This document shows positions 16,161 through 26,920 of a stretch of DNA of 64,000 nucleotides, in pieces; positions within the stretch are counted from its first letter, which is position 1; each line of letters begins with the position of its first letter. The stretch is from JACQAP01 sp035275265 (lineage in GTDB: Bacteria; Pseudomonadota; Gammaproteobacteria; Burkholderiales; JACQAP01), in NCBI GenBank assembly GCA_035275265.1, contig DATENC010000011.1, positions 1 through 64,000 on the forward strand, read 5' to 3'. The notes under the pieces were generated by a model, which did not search any database, had not been told where the DNA came from, and was given only the letters and a program-made list of their open reading frames with translations. A program made the translations under genes and the position numbers.

Positions 16161-17720
16161 CACGGTGTCGCGCGCCACCGGAAGTTGCTTGGGATAGTCA
16201 CGGCTGAAATGCAGGCCCCGGCTCTCGTGCCGCAGCATGGCGCTTCTTACGATCAGGTCGGCGGTAGCCACCAGGTTGCGCAGGTCGAGCAGGTCCGCAG
16301 TGACCCGGAAATTGGAGTAGTACTCCTGGATCTCCTCAGTCAGCAGACGAATGCGGTGCTGCGCGCGTTCCAGGCGTTTGTTAGTGCGGACGATGCCGAC
16401 GTAGTCCCACATGAAGCGCCGCAACTCGTCCCAGTTGTGCGAAATCACGATTTCCTCGTCCGCATCGGTGACGCGGCTTTCATCCCACTGTGGCAGGGTC
16501 GGGCCAGGGGGGCTCTGCTGACCGAGGATGTGGCGGGCACCGGCGCGGCCGAGTACCAGACATTCCAGCAGCGAGTTGCTGGCGAGCCGGTTGGCGCCGT
16601 GCAGGCCCGTGTGCGCGGTCTCGCCCACTGCATACAGGCCGGCAAGGTCTGTACAGGCGTTCTTGTCCGTCTGGATACCGCCGCAGGTGTAGTGCGCAGC
16701 CGGAACCACAGGAATAGGCTGACGCGCGATGTCGATACCCAGTTCCAGGCAACGGGTGTAAATGTTGGGGAAGTGTTCTTTCAAGAAGCCGACGGGCTTG
16801 TGCGTGATGTCCAGATAGACGCAGTCCAGCCCCCGCTTCTTCATCTCGAAGTCGATGGCACGAGCCACTACGTCGCGCGGCGCCAATTCGGCTCGCGGGT
16901 CGTGCGCCGGCATGAACCGGCTGCCATCCGCAAGACGGAGCAACCCGCCTTCCCCGCGGACCGCTTCCGAGATAAGAAACGACTTGGCGTGCGGGTGATA
17001 CAGGCAGGTCGGGTGGAACTGGATGAATTCCATATTTGCGACCTTGCAGCCGGCGCGCCAGCCCATGGCTATGCCGTCGCCAGTCGCGGTGTCCGGATTC
17101 GTGGTGTACAGGTAGACCTTGCCGGCGCCTCCGGTTGCAAGTACGACCTGCTCGGCACCGATGGTGACCACCCGTCCGGCGGTTTCGTCGAGCGCGTACA
17201 GCCCATGGCAGCGTCGCTCGGGTTGTCCGAGCTTGGGCCCCGTAATTAGATCCACCGCCATGTGATGATCCAACACCGTGATGTTCGGATGCGCCTTGAC
17301 CTTGCCTTCCAGGGTCGTCTGCACGGCGTGTCCGGTGGCGTCGGCGGCGTGGATTACGCGGCGGTGACTGTGGCCCCCCTCGCGGGTGAGGTGATAGCCA
17401 AGCTCACTGGTTTCGTCCCGGGTGAACGGAACCCCTTGTCCGATCAGCCATTCGATGGCCTCGCGTCCGCGCTCGACCACGTAACGGGTAACCTCGGCGT
17501 TGCACAGTCCTGCGCCGGCGATCTCGGTGTCGCGAATGTGATCCTGCGGGGAGTCGTCTTTGGCAAGCACCGCGGCAATACCGCCCTGGGCCCAGTTGGA
17601 GGCGCCGTCCAGGAATTCGCGCTTGGTGATGATGCCGACTTTTTTGCGGTCGGCCAGATTGAGCGCGACCGTCAGGCCGGCCAGGCCGCTGCCGACGATC
17701 GCGACATCGAAACGCGTCAT
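16146..17720 (-). CDS. nadB: L-aspartate oxidase NadB
   Basis: A 524-residue flavoprotein that oxidises L-aspartate to iminoaspartate, the first step of de novo NAD synthesis. It shows the FAD-binding GSGLAGLTVALNLA at the N-terminus, SNWAQGGIAA, REGGHSHRRV, and the active-site region HYTCGGIQTD with GLYAVGETAHTGLHGANRLASNSLLE. The ATG at 17720 is preferred over a longer frame because the flavin-binding strand begins right there (MTRFDVAIVG). NadA and NadC are not in the window. Its location upstream of and divergent from rpoE is conserved in many betaproteobacteria. Confidence 0.97.
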   Translation of the reverse strand: MTRFDVAIVGSGLAGLTVALNLADRKKVGIITKREFLDGASNWAQGGIAAVLAKDDSPQDHIRDTEIAGAGLCNAEVTRYVVERGREAIEWLIGQGVPFTRDETSELGYHLTREGGHSHRRVIHAADATGHAVQTTLEGKVKAHPNITVLDHHMAVDLITGPKLGQPERRCHGLYALDETAGRVVTIGAEQVVLATGGAGKVYLYTTNPDTATGDGIAMGWRAGCKVANMEFIQFHPTCLYHPHAKSFLISEAVRGEGGLLRLADGSRFMPAHDPRAELAPRDVVARAIDFEMKKRGLDCVYLDITHKPVGFLKEHFPNIYTRCLELGIDIARQPIPVVPAAHYTCGGIQTDKNACTDLAGLYAVGETAHTGLHGANRLASNSLLECLVLGRAGARHILGQQSPPGPTLPQWDESRVTDADEEIVISHNWDELRRFMWDYVGIVRTNKRLERAQHRIRLLTEEIQEYYSNFRVTADLLDLRNLVATADLIVRSAMLRHESRGLHFSRDYPKQLPVARDTVLQGG

Positions 17721-17808
17721 TACTCTTTCTCGCTGATTCGCAGCGCGGCAGTGTAACCTAACCGCCAGCGCGCAACCTGGGCATGGCAAATAACCCTGTG
17801 ATAGACGT

Positions 17809-17836
17809 GAACTAATGCCGGGCGATTGCTGTCTGT
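17809..17836 (+). promoter_or_regulatory. Candidate sigma-E promoter upstream of rpoE
   Basis: GAACTAA at 17809-17815 and TCTGT at 17832-17836 are separated by 16 bases. This resembles the sigma-E consensus (GAACTT, 16-17 bases, TCtgA) and points to rpoE, 113 bases downstream. It would fit the known autoregulation of rpoE. Neither hexamer is perfect. Confidence 0.4.
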
Positions 17837-17948
17837 GGCTTAGCAAATCGCGGCACGTTTCCTGGATGGTTGTCGGCGGGTATACTTATGCGCCCATTCG
17901 AGGCGCCAATGCACGCAAAGAGACAAAAAATTCAGGAAATGTGGCTAG

Positions 17949-18548
17949 ATGGGCGACCGTGAAGTCGACCAGCAGTTGGTCGAGCGGGCTCAACGTGGAG
18001 ACAAACAGGCTTTCGAGCTTTTGGTAGTGAAGTACCAGCGTAAGCTTGGGCGTCTGCTTTCCCGTTTCATTCGCGATCCTGCCGAAGTGGAAGACGTGGC
18101 CCAGGAGGCATTCATCAAGGCCTACCGGGCATTGCCCTCGTTCCGGGGCGATAGCGCGTTTTACACCTGGTTGTACCGGATCGGGATCAACACCGCGAAG
18201 AATTACCTGGTGGCGATGGGACGCCGCGCCCCAACCACCACCGAGTTCGACAGCGAAGAGGCGGAGAATTTCGAGGACGGCGATCAACTCCGGGACCTGA
18301 ATACCCCTGAAGCCGAACTGATGACCAGGCAGATAGCGGCCACCGTGAACCAGACGATGGAAGAGTTGCCTGAAGAATTGCGCACTGCGATCACGCTGCG
18401 CGAGATTGAGGGAATGAGCTATGAGGACATCGCAAACGTGATGAACTGTCCCATTGGGACGGTACGTTCGCGGATTTTCCGGGCACGCGAGACCATAGCG
18501 GACAGGTTGCGTCCGTTGCTGGATACGAGCAAAGACAAGAGGTGGTGA
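17949..18548 (+). CDS. rpoE: RNA polymerase sigma-E factor (RpoE/AlgU)
   Basis: A 199-residue ECF sigma factor for envelope stress. Region 2 is seen in FELLVVKYQRKLGRLL and VEDVAQEAFIKAYRALPSF, with FYTWLYRIGINTAKN, and region 4 in EELRTAITLREIEGMSYEDIA with IMNCPIGTVRSRIFRARE-like spacing. Length is normal for RpoE/AlgU. It heads the rpoE-rseA-rseB-mucD group; rseA begins two bases after its stop. Confidence 0.97.
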   Translation: MGDREVDQQLVERAQRGDKQAFELLVVKYQRKLGRLLSRFIRDPAEVEDVAQEAFIKAYRALPSFRGDSAFYTWLYRIGINTAKNYLVAMGRRAPTTTEFDSEEAENFEDGDQLRDLNTPEAELMTRQIAATVNQTMEELPEELRTAITLREIEGMSYEDIANVMNCPIGTVRSRIFRARETIADRLRPLLDTSKDKRW

Positions 18549-18550
18549 GT

Positions 18551-19063
18551 ATGGAGCGAATTTCTGCATTTATGGATGGCGAACTCGAGGACCACGAGGC
18601 CGCCGGTCAGGTGAGGCGTCTGAAGGAGGATTTGGAGTTGCGCACTGCCTGGGACACGTACCATCTGATCGGGGATGCCATGCGCGGTGAAGCGGGGTAT
18701 TCATCCGGGTTGACCGTCAAGATCAGTACCCGGCTCGCCTTGGAACCCACGGTAATGGCACCCCGGATACGAATGCCGCTACGAAACGTCCCCCGCCTGG
18801 CACTTTCTGCGGCCGCAGCAATCGGGGGTGTGGCGCTGGTCGCATGGCTTACCTTGTTCAACAGTCCCCTCGCTCCGCAAACTCAGTTGGCGGCAACTCC
18901 GACCAATGGCGCCGCTCCGCAGACCCAGTTGGCGGCAACACCAGCGAACGGCGCCGTCAACGACTACCTGCTCGCGCACCAGCAGTTTTCCCCCAATACG
19001 GCGATGCAGGGCGTGGCTTCTTACGTCCGGACCGTCTCCGGGCAGAATCCGGAACAGCGTTGA
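18551..19063 (+). CDS. rseA: Anti-sigma-E factor RseA/MucA
   Basis: A 170-residue single-pass inner-membrane protein that sequesters RpoE. The N-terminal anti-sigma domain starts MERISAFMDGELEDHEA and continues WDTYHLIGDAMRG. A membrane helix lies near 80-97 (LALSAAAAIGGVALVAWL), followed by a short periplasmic tail. The tail contains two copies of a 14-residue Ala/Pro/Gln-rich repeat at about 107-134. The ATG at 18551 (AGAGG nine bases upstream) is preferred to the GTG three codons earlier. Its stop overlaps the rseB start. Confidence 0.92.
   Translation: MERISAFMDGELEDHEAAGQVRRLKEDLELRTAWDTYHLIGDAMRGEAGYSSGLTVKISTRLALEPTVMAPRIRMPLRNVPRLALSAAAAIGGVALVAWLTLFNSPLAPQTQLAATPTNGAAPQTQLAATPANGAVNDYLLAHQQFSPNTAMQGVASYVRTVSGQNPEQR
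18871..18954 (+). repeat. Two tandem 42-bp repeats inside rseA
   Basis: Bases 18871-18912 and 18913-18954 are near-identical direct repeats (seven mismatches by eye), each encoding a 14-residue unit with core QTQLAATP. They sit in the periplasmic linker just after the membrane helix and keep the frame. Confidence 0.85.
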
Positions 19064-20049
19064 TTGTGGCTCGCTCGGCGCTCCTGTTCCCTGCGCTGTT
19101 CGGGCTAGGGTTTACAGTCGGGGTCGCGCTCGCCGACCCGTTGGAGGAATCCGAAGCGCTCGCGATGCTGCAGCGGATCGCCGACGCGGCCCGCAAGCTC
19201 AATTACGCCGGTACATTCGTCTATCAGCACGGCGACCAGGTTGAAACTTCGCGCATCGTGCATTTCACGGATTCCAACGGCGAATACGAGAAACTCGAAA
19301 TCCTGGACGGCCCGCGCCGCGAAATCATCCGCAACAACGATGAAGTCATGTGCTATTACCTCGACGCCAAAATCATGCGGAGCGAGAAGCGCGTGGCGCG
19401 GCGAACCTTCCCGGCGCTACTGCCGGATCAACTCACGGCGCTCACCGAGCACTACCGGATTCGCAAGGGCGAGCCGGAACGCATAGCCGGCTTCGACTCG
19501 CAGGCGCTGGTACTGGAACCGCGTGACGGCATGCGCTACGGGCACAAGTTCTGGGCAGAAACCAATTCCGGCCTGCTGCTGAAGGCCCGCATGGTCAACG
19601 AACGTCACAACGTGGTCGAGCAGTTCAGTTTTACGCAACTCACGATCGGCAGCGGGATCAGTCGGGACATGGTCAACCCTTCGTTCAGCGTGCGCTCCCC
19701 CGAATGGCGGGTAGATCGATTTGCTAATAACATGACCAGCAACGTCGAATCGGGCTGGACCGTAAAGAATTTCCCCGCCGGTTTTCGCAAGATCATGGAA
19801 ATGCGCCGCAACAAGGTCGGCAATTCGGTTCCGGTTACCCACATGGTGTTTTCGGACGGACTGGCGGCGGTATCGGTGTTCATCGAGCCTATGGCGAACC
19901 GCACGCGGATCAACGAAGGCCTCTCGCATCAGGGGGCAATAAATATCTACACCCGCACCATCAGCGATCAAGTTGTGACCGTGCTCGGCGAAGCCCCTGC
20001 ATCCACGGTCATGCAGATCGCCAATTCCGTATCTTTCCACGGAAGGTAA
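19060..20049 (+). CDS. rseB: Sigma-E regulatory protein RseB/MucB
   Basis: A 329-residue periplasmic protein that binds RseA and protects it from proteolysis, and senses mislocalised lipoproteins or LPS. A signal peptide is clear (ARSALLFPALFGLGFTVGVALA then DP). The MucB/RseB domain follows with LNYAGTFVYQHGDQVETSRIVH, and a C-terminal domain with VTHMVFSDGLAAVSVFIEP. I choose the TTG at 19060, which overlaps the rseA stop (TTGA); GTG at 19066 is also possible and would remove two residues. Confidence 0.93.
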   Translation: MIVARSALLFPALFGLGFTVGVALADPLEESEALAMLQRIADAARKLNYAGTFVYQHGDQVETSRIVHFTDSNGEYEKLEILDGPRREIIRNNDEVMCYYLDAKIMRSEKRVARRTFPALLPDQLTALTEHYRIRKGEPERIAGFDSQALVLEPRDGMRYGHKFWAETNSGLLLKARMVNERHNVVEQFSFTQLTIGSGISRDMVNPSFSVRSPEWRVDRFANNMTSNVESGWTVKNFPAGFRKIMEMRRNKVGNSVPVTHMVFSDGLAAVSVFIEPMANRTRINEGLSHQGAINIYTRTISDQVVTVLGEAPASTVMQIANSVSFHGR

Positions 20050-20096
20050 CGCCGTTCGCTTCCTCAAAATATAACTTCCAATAGAGGACATTCCCG

Positions 20097-21479
20097 ATGT
20101 ACAGCAAAGCCATCGTCTCATTCTGTCTGCTGTGGTTCGTGCCACTCGCGGGCATCGCCCAGGTCCAGGGATTGCCGGATTTCACCGAGCTCGTGGAAAA
20201 ACAGGGCGCGGCGGTGGTGAATGTCAGCACTACTTCGGCAGCGCGTGGCGGCCCACAGTCGCAAATGCCGGACGACGACCCGTCCAACGAGTTCTTCCGG
20301 CGCTTCGGACCGCCGCCGCGCGATTACGAAGCCCGTTCTCTCGGGTCCGGTTTCATCATCAGCTCCGACGGCTATATCCTCACCAACGCTCATGTGGTTG
20401 AAGCAGCCGAGGACATTAACGTCAAGCTCAGCGACAAGCGCGAGTACAAGGCCAAGGTCATCGGGGCAGACAAACGCACGGATGTCGCCGTGATAAAAAT
20501 CGAGGCAAGCGGATTGCCCGCGGTGAAGATCGGTGATCCGGAACGGCTCAAGGTCGGCGAATGGGTTCTAGCGATAGGCTCGCCGTTCGGTTTCGAGAGC
20601 ACCGTGACTGCTGGCATCGTCAGCGCCAAGGGCCGTTCACTGCCGCAGGAGAACTACGTTCCCTTCATCCAGACCGACGTGGCGATCAACCCCGGCAACT
20701 CCGGCGGCCCGTTGTTCAATCTCAAAGGCGAGGTCGTCGGCATCAACTCGCAGATCTACAGCCGCACCGGCGGTTTCATGGGGTTGTCGTTCGCAATTCC
20801 GATCGACGTTGCGATGGACGTCACACATCAACTCCGGACTGCCGGGCGCGTCAGCCGGGGTCGAATCGGCGTAGTCATCCAGGAAGTCACCAAGGAACTC
20901 GCCGAATCGTTCGGTTTGCCGAAAGCGGCTGGCGCGCTGGTCAATTCGGTGGAGAAAGGCGGCCCGGCGGACAAAGCGGGGCTTGAGCCTTCCGACGTGA
21001 TTCTCAAATTCGACGGCAAGACGGTGAGCGCATCTTCCGACCTGCCGCGCATCGTCGCCCAGACGCGGCCCGGCTCCAAGGCCACCATACAAATCTGGCG
21101 CAAGGGCGCGGCCAAGGATGTTACCGTCACCGTCGGCGAGATGCCCGAGGAGAAAGTGGCGCAGCGCTCAGGCCGCCGCGAGAGCAAGTCTGGCAACGTG
21201 GTTGCAAGGCTGGGTTTGACGGTAAGCGAGCTGTCGGCGGAGCAGCGCAGCGAACTTGGTGTCGGCAGCGGGTTGCTGGTCGAAGACGTGCAGGGCGCGG
21301 CGGCGCGGGCCGGAATCCGCCGGGGCGACATCCTCATGGCGCTCAACAACCAGGACATCAAGTCGGTTGAACAAGTAACGCAGTTGCTCAACCAGTTCGA
21401 GAAGGCCAAGAGCGTGGCGCTGCTGATCAGGCGTGGTGACAGCGCCTTGTACGTTCCGTTGCGGCTGGACGGCAGCTGA
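20097..21479 (+). CDS. mucD: Periplasmic serine protease MucD/DegQ (HtrA family)
   Basis: A 460-residue Do-type protease and chaperone acting on misfolded envelope proteins. It has a signal peptide (first ~21 residues), a trypsin-like domain with the triad His99 (LTNAHVV), Asp129 (RTDVAVIKI) and Ser202 (NPGNSGGPLFN), and two PDZ domains at about 250-340 and 365-455. It closes the sigma-E locus and is followed by a hairpin with a T run. AGAGGA lies upstream of the ATG. Confidence 0.95.
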   Translation: MYSKAIVSFCLLWFVPLAGIAQVQGLPDFTELVEKQGAAVVNVSTTSAARGGPQSQMPDDDPSNEFFRRFGPPPRDYEARSLGSGFIISSDGYILTNAHVVEAAEDINVKLSDKREYKAKVIGADKRTDVAVIKIEASGLPAVKIGDPERLKVGEWVLAIGSPFGFESTVTAGIVSAKGRSLPQENYVPFIQTDVAINPGNSGGPLFNLKGEVVGINSQIYSRTGGFMGLSFAIPIDVAMDVTHQLRTAGRVSRGRIGVVIQEVTKELAESFGLPKAAGALVNSVEKGGPADKAGLEPSDVILKFDGKTVSASSDLPRIVAQTRPGSKATIQIWRKGAAKDVTVTVGEMPEEKVAQRSGRRESKSGNVVARLGLTVSELSAEQRSELGVGSGLLVEDVQGAAARAGIRRGDILMALNNQDIKSVEQVTQLLNQFEKAKSVALLIRRGDSALYVPLRLDGS

Positions 21480-21540
21480 GCGAGACGACGGACTGGCCCG
21501 AAGCAGCAGCGAAACCCCCTCGTTCGAGGGCAAAATCCGC

Positions 21541-21546
21541 TACAAT
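21541..21546 (+). promoter_or_regulatory. Candidate -10 element upstream of lepA
   Basis: TACAAT lies 53 bases before the lepA start, so a transcript would begin near 21553, ahead of the hairpin at 21570. The -35 region is not convincing. Confidence 0.35.
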
Positions 21547-21569
21547 CCGCGGCTTTGAAAGCCACATGA

Positions 21570-21594
21570 AAGGGCACGTCACGTGCCCTTTTTT
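21570..21594 (+). terminator. Hairpin with T run between mucD and lepA
   Basis: A perfect nine-base stem (AAGGGCACG, loop TCA, CGTGCCCTT) is followed by TTTT, the form of an intrinsic terminator. The T run ends only four bases before the lepA ATG at 21599, so it may end mucD transcripts or act as a leader element for lepA. Confidence 0.7.
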
Positions 21595-21598
21595 GCTG

Positions 21599-23392
<1,794 letters not shown>

Positions 23393-23424
23393 CCCGCACT
23401 CGGGGATGACAAGGTGAAAATGCG

Positions 23425-24228
23425 ATGAATTTTGCACTGCTCATGCTGGTCCTGTTGCTGGTGACCGGCGCGGTCTGGCTGCTGGATATTTTCGTCCTGC
23501 GCAAACGCCGGAGCCAGGACGCCGGGGAACCCTGGTGGGTCGAGTACCCCAAGAGCTTCTTTCCGATCATCCTTCTGGTGTTCCTGCTGCGTTCCTTCCT
23601 GGTGGAGCCGTTCAAGATTCCCTCGGGCTCGATGATCCCGACTCTGCTGGTGGGCGATTTCATCCTGGTGAACAAGTTCACCTACGGAATCCGGCTGCCT
23701 GTCATCAACAAGAAGATCATCGACATCAATCAGCCACTGCGCGGCGAAGTAATGGTTTTCCGTTACCCGGAGAATCCGACATTCGATTACATCAAGCGGA
23801 TAGTGGGCCTGCCCGGCGATCACGTGGAATACCGCAACAAGCGGCTCAGCATAAATGGGGTACTGGTGCCGGTGAAGGCAGCGGAAGACTTCCAGTACGT
23901 CGACGGCGGCCTGAGCTTCGTCAATGCCATGCGCTTCTCGGAAACGCTTGGAGAGCATCAACACTCGATTATCGTCAATCCGGAGGCGCCGCCGTTGCAG
24001 CTGGCGGGCGTCAAGCAGTTCCCGCAGCGGGAAAACTGTGATTACAATGAACGCGAGTTCAGTTGCGTGGTGCCGCCCGGGCATTATTTCATGATGGGGG
24101 ACAATCGCGACTCGAGCTCGGACAGCCGCTACTGGGGGTTCGTGCCGGAAGAGAACATCGTCGGCAAGGCCTTTCTGGTGTGGTGGAACTTCGGTGAACT
24201 GAAGCGCATCGGCAACCGGATCAACTAG
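23425..24228 (+). CDS. lepB: Signal peptidase I (LepB)
   Basis: A 267-residue inner-membrane protease that removes signal peptides. Two membrane segments are seen (about 3-25 and 44-60). The Ser/Lys dyad is Ser69 in PSGSMIPTL and Lys124 in YIKRIVGLPGD, and the box MGDNRDSSSDSRYWGFV is present. Adjacent lepA and downstream rnc-era give the conserved lepA-lepB-rnc-era order. Confidence 0.97.
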   Translation: MNFALLMLVLLLVTGAVWLLDIFVLRKRRSQDAGEPWWVEYPKSFFPIILLVFLLRSFLVEPFKIPSGSMIPTLLVGDFILVNKFTYGIRLPVINKKIIDINQPLRGEVMVFRYPENPTFDYIKRIVGLPGDHVEYRNKRLSINGVLVPVKAAEDFQYVDGGLSFVNAMRFSETLGEHQHSIIVNPEAPPLQLAGVKQFPQRENCDYNEREFSCVVPPGHYFMMGDNRDSSSDSRYWGFVPEENIVGKAFLVWWNFGELKRIGNRIN

Positions 24229-24239
24229 CGGGAGCACAC

Positions 24240-24596
24240 ATGAAGCGTCAACAGGGCGTGACTTTCGTCGGCATGATTTTCATCGCCGGACTGATCATCT
24301 TCGGCGCGATCGTCGCGCTCAAGTTGGTACCGGCGTACATCGAATACGCGACGGTGGTTCAGCACCTGCGTGAAATTGCACGTTCCCCGGAAGCTCGCGG
24401 CGGCTCTCCCCGCGAAGTCCAGATGCTGTTCAACAAGCGTGCCCAGATCGACGACATCAAGGCGATCACGGGAAATGACATCGACGTCACACGCGAGGGG
24501 GATTCGGTGCTTCTGACCGCCAGCTACGAGACCAAGGTCAGGCTGTTCGGCAATCTCAATGCATGCATCGATTTCGAGGCGAGCAGCGGCAAGTGA
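24240..24596 (+). CDS. DUF4845 family protein
   Basis: A 118-residue protein with a type-IV-pilin-like N-terminus (MKRQQGVTFVGMIFIAGLIIFGAIVALK would be its membrane helix, residues ~8-27), followed by a small soluble domain with LVPAYIEYATV and FNKRAQIDDIKAI. DUF4845 proteins are regularly found between lepB and rnc in betaproteobacteria. Function is unknown. It is spaced 11 bases from lepB and shares its transcript. Confidence 0.88.
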   Translation: MKRQQGVTFVGMIFIAGLIIFGAIVALKLVPAYIEYATVVQHLREIARSPEARGGSPREVQMLFNKRAQIDDIKAITGNDIDVTREGDSVLLTASYETKVRLFGNLNACIDFEASSGK

Positions 24597-24620
24597 CGCT
24601 GTCGCGCAGGCCGTTACCCC

Positions 24621-25295
24621 ATGCCTGACGAGGCGATCGAACGCCGACTCGGCTACCGGTTCCGCGATGCCTCGTTGCTCCGGCAGGCGCTTACCCATCG
24701 CAGTTACGGAATACCCCACAACGAACGTCTCGAGTTTCTGGGCGACGGGCTGTTGAACTTCGTCGTCGCGCGGTTGCTCTTCGAAAGGTTCGCGAAGCTT
24801 CCCGAGGGCGACCTGTCCAGACTGCGTGCCAGCCTGGTCAACCAGCATTCGCTGGCCGAGACTGCGACATCGCTTTCGCTGGGCGAGCATTTGCGCCTCG
24901 GGGAAGGGGAACTCAAGAGCGGCGGCTTCCGCCGCCCTTCGATTTTGGCTGACGCCTTCGAGGCGCTGATCGGCGCCATTCTGGTAGACGGCGGTTTCGA
25001 GTCCGCAGAACAGGTTCTGGAGCGACTGTACCAGCCACTGCTGGCAGCTACCGACCCCATGGCGCTCGGCAAGGATCCCAAGACCCGGTTGCAGGAATAC
25101 CTGCAATCAAAGCGCCTGGCGCTGCCGCAATACGCGATCGTGATTGTTTCCGGGGAGGCGCATGAGCAACATTTTCGAGTGGAATGCGCGGTTCCCGAGT
25201 TAGGCATTCGTGCCTACGGTGAAGGCGCGAACCGGCGCGCCGCCGAACAGGAGGCGGCCAGGTCCGCCTACGAGCTTGCGGCGGAGATCAAGTGA
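24621..25295 (+). CDS. rnc: Ribonuclease III
   Basis: A 224-residue double-strand-specific endoribonuclease for rRNA and mRNA processing. The nuclease domain has NERLEFLGD (Glu38, Asp42) and DAFEALIGA (Asp111, Glu114), the catalytic metal ligands. A C-terminal dsRNA-binding domain starts near 152 (DPKTRLQEYLQ) and ends GEGANRRAAEQEAARSAYE. Its stop overlaps the era GTG start. Confidence 0.97.
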   Translation: MPDEAIERRLGYRFRDASLLRQALTHRSYGIPHNERLEFLGDGLLNFVVARLLFERFAKLPEGDLSRLRASLVNQHSLAETATSLSLGEHLRLGEGELKSGGFRRPSILADAFEALIGAILVDGGFESAEQVLERLYQPLLAATDPMALGKDPKTRLQEYLQSKRLALPQYAIVIVSGEAHEQHFRVECAVPELGIRAYGEGANRRAAEQEAARSAYELAAEIK

Positions 25296-26182
25296 ACGCG
25301 TCCGTCCATCGCAGTGGCAACGTGGCTATTGTCGGACGTCCAAACGTCGGCAAATCCACGTTGCTCAATCGCCTGGTCGGGATGAAGATCAGCATTACCT
25401 CGCGGCGTCCACAGACTACGCGCCACCGCATCACCGGTATCGTCAGCGAACCCGACGCGCAATTGGTACTAGTGGACACGCCGGGCTTCCAGACCGTCCA
25501 CGGTGGCGCGCTCAACAAACTGCTGAACCGGCTCGTAACTGAAAGCCTGGGGAGCGTGGATGTGGTTCTGTTCGTGGTGGAGGCGGGGGAATTTGGCACC
25601 GACGACCGCAAGGTACTTGCGTTGCTGCCACAGCGGATTCCGGTCGTGCTGGTGATCAACAAGATCGATCGTGCCAAGGACAAGAGCCGTTTGCTCCCTT
25701 ACATCGCCCGCGTGAGCATCGAATACGATTTCGCGGAGGTGGTGCCGATAGCCGCTGCCAAGGGCACACAGGTTCCCAGACTGCTGGATGCCATCAAACT
25801 CTACCTTCCGGAAGGTCCGGCGCTGTACGGCGACGACGAGGTCACTGACCGTCCGGAACGCTTTCTCGCAGCAGAACTACTGCGCGAAAAACTGTTCAGG
25901 TTGCTCGGCGAGGAGTTGCCTTACGCGGCGACCGTGGTGGTGGAGAAGTTTGAAACGGAGGGAGCGTTGCGCCGGATCCACGCGGCAATCGTGGTAGACA
26001 AACCGAATCACAAGGCGATGGTCATCGGCAAAGGTGGCGCGAAGCTCAAGAACATCGCCACCCAGGCGCGCCTGGACATGGAGAAACTGTTCGGCGGCAA
26101 GGTCTTTCTCGAAGTCTGGGTGAGGGTCAAAAGCGGCTGGGCCGAGAGCCTCAAGACGCTGAAGAACCTGGGATACGAATAG
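25292..26182 (+). CDS. era: GTPase Era
   Basis: A 296-residue GTPase that binds the 3' end of 16S rRNA during 30S assembly. Motifs are GRPNVGKSTLLN (G1), DTPGFQ (G3) and NKIDRAKDK (G4). The C-terminal KH domain shows VIGKGGAKLKNIATQARLDM. The GTG start overlaps the rnc stop (GTGA), the usual coupling. Confidence 0.97.
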   Translation: MNASVHRSGNVAIVGRPNVGKSTLLNRLVGMKISITSRRPQTTRHRITGIVSEPDAQLVLVDTPGFQTVHGGALNKLLNRLVTESLGSVDVVLFVVEAGEFGTDDRKVLALLPQRIPVVLVINKIDRAKDKSRLLPYIARVSIEYDFAEVVPIAAAKGTQVPRLLDAIKLYLPEGPALYGDDEVTDRPERFLAAELLREKLFRLLGEELPYAATVVVEKFETEGALRRIHAAIVVDKPNHKAMVIGKGGAKLKNIATQARLDMEKLFGGKVFLEVWVRVKSGWAESLKTLKNLGYE

Positions 26183-26185
26183 CTC

Positions 26186-26920
26186 GTGGCAAATTTGAGC
26201 GGCGACAGGCAGAGGCAGGACGCGCAGCCGGCCTTTGTGCTGCACACCTATCCGTTCCGCGAAACCAGCCTTGTCGTTGAGGTATTCACGCGCACTGCTG
26301 GACGCGTCGGCTTGGTGGCCCGCGGCGCACGCCGGCCAAGGTCGGCATTACGCGGCCTGCTGATGGCGTTCCAGCCGTTGTTGCTGTCCTGGGCTGGAAA
26401 ATCCGAGTTGCGCACGTTGCATAAGGCCGAGTGGCAGGGCGGCATCCCGCAGTTGCAGGGAGTGGGGCTGATGTGCGGCTTTTATCTGAATGAACTGTTG
26501 CTCAAGTTTCTGGCGCGGGACGATGCCCACGACACGCTGTTCACGCTCTACCAGGAAGCGATCGTTGCGCTGTCGCAGCGGCTCGAGCCGGCGCCAACGT
26601 TGCGCCGTTTCGAGAAAAACCTGCTCAAAGAACTGGGCTACGCGCTGACCCTCGACCGCGAAGCCGATTCCGGAAAGCCCGTGGAGCCAAAAAAACGCTA
26701 CACGTACATGATCGAGCGCGGCCCGATGGCGTTGAACGGCCACGCGGAGGCCCCGGTGGAAGTGACGGGCAAGACGCTGCTCGATATGGCATGCGACAAT
26801 TTCACCGATTCCATCACGCTTGCGCAAAGCAAAGTCTTGATGCGCTTTCTGATGAACCATTACCTCGACAATCAGGAGCTGCACACACGGCAGCTGTTGC
26901 GTGAACTCCAGCAGATATGA
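26186..26920 (+). CDS. recO: DNA repair protein RecO
   Basis: A 244-residue recombination mediator of the RecFOR pathway that helps load RecA. The N-terminal OB fold begins near residue 14 (PAFVLHTYPFRETSLVVEVFTRTAGRVGLVARGAR), followed by a helical domain with FYLNELLLKFLARDD. The zinc Cys motif of some RecO proteins is absent, as in other proteobacterial forms. GTG start at 26186, three bases after era. Confidence 0.95.
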   Translation: MANLSGDRQRQDAQPAFVLHTYPFRETSLVVEVFTRTAGRVGLVARGARRPRSALRGLLMAFQPLLLSWAGKSELRTLHKAEWQGGIPQLQGVGLMCGFYLNELLLKFLARDDAHDTLFTLYQEAIVALSQRLEPAPTLRRFEKNLLKELGYALTLDREADSGKPVEPKKRYTYMIERGPMALNGHAEAPVEVTGKTLLDMACDNFTDSITLAQSKVLMRFLMNHYLDNQELHTRQLLRELQQI

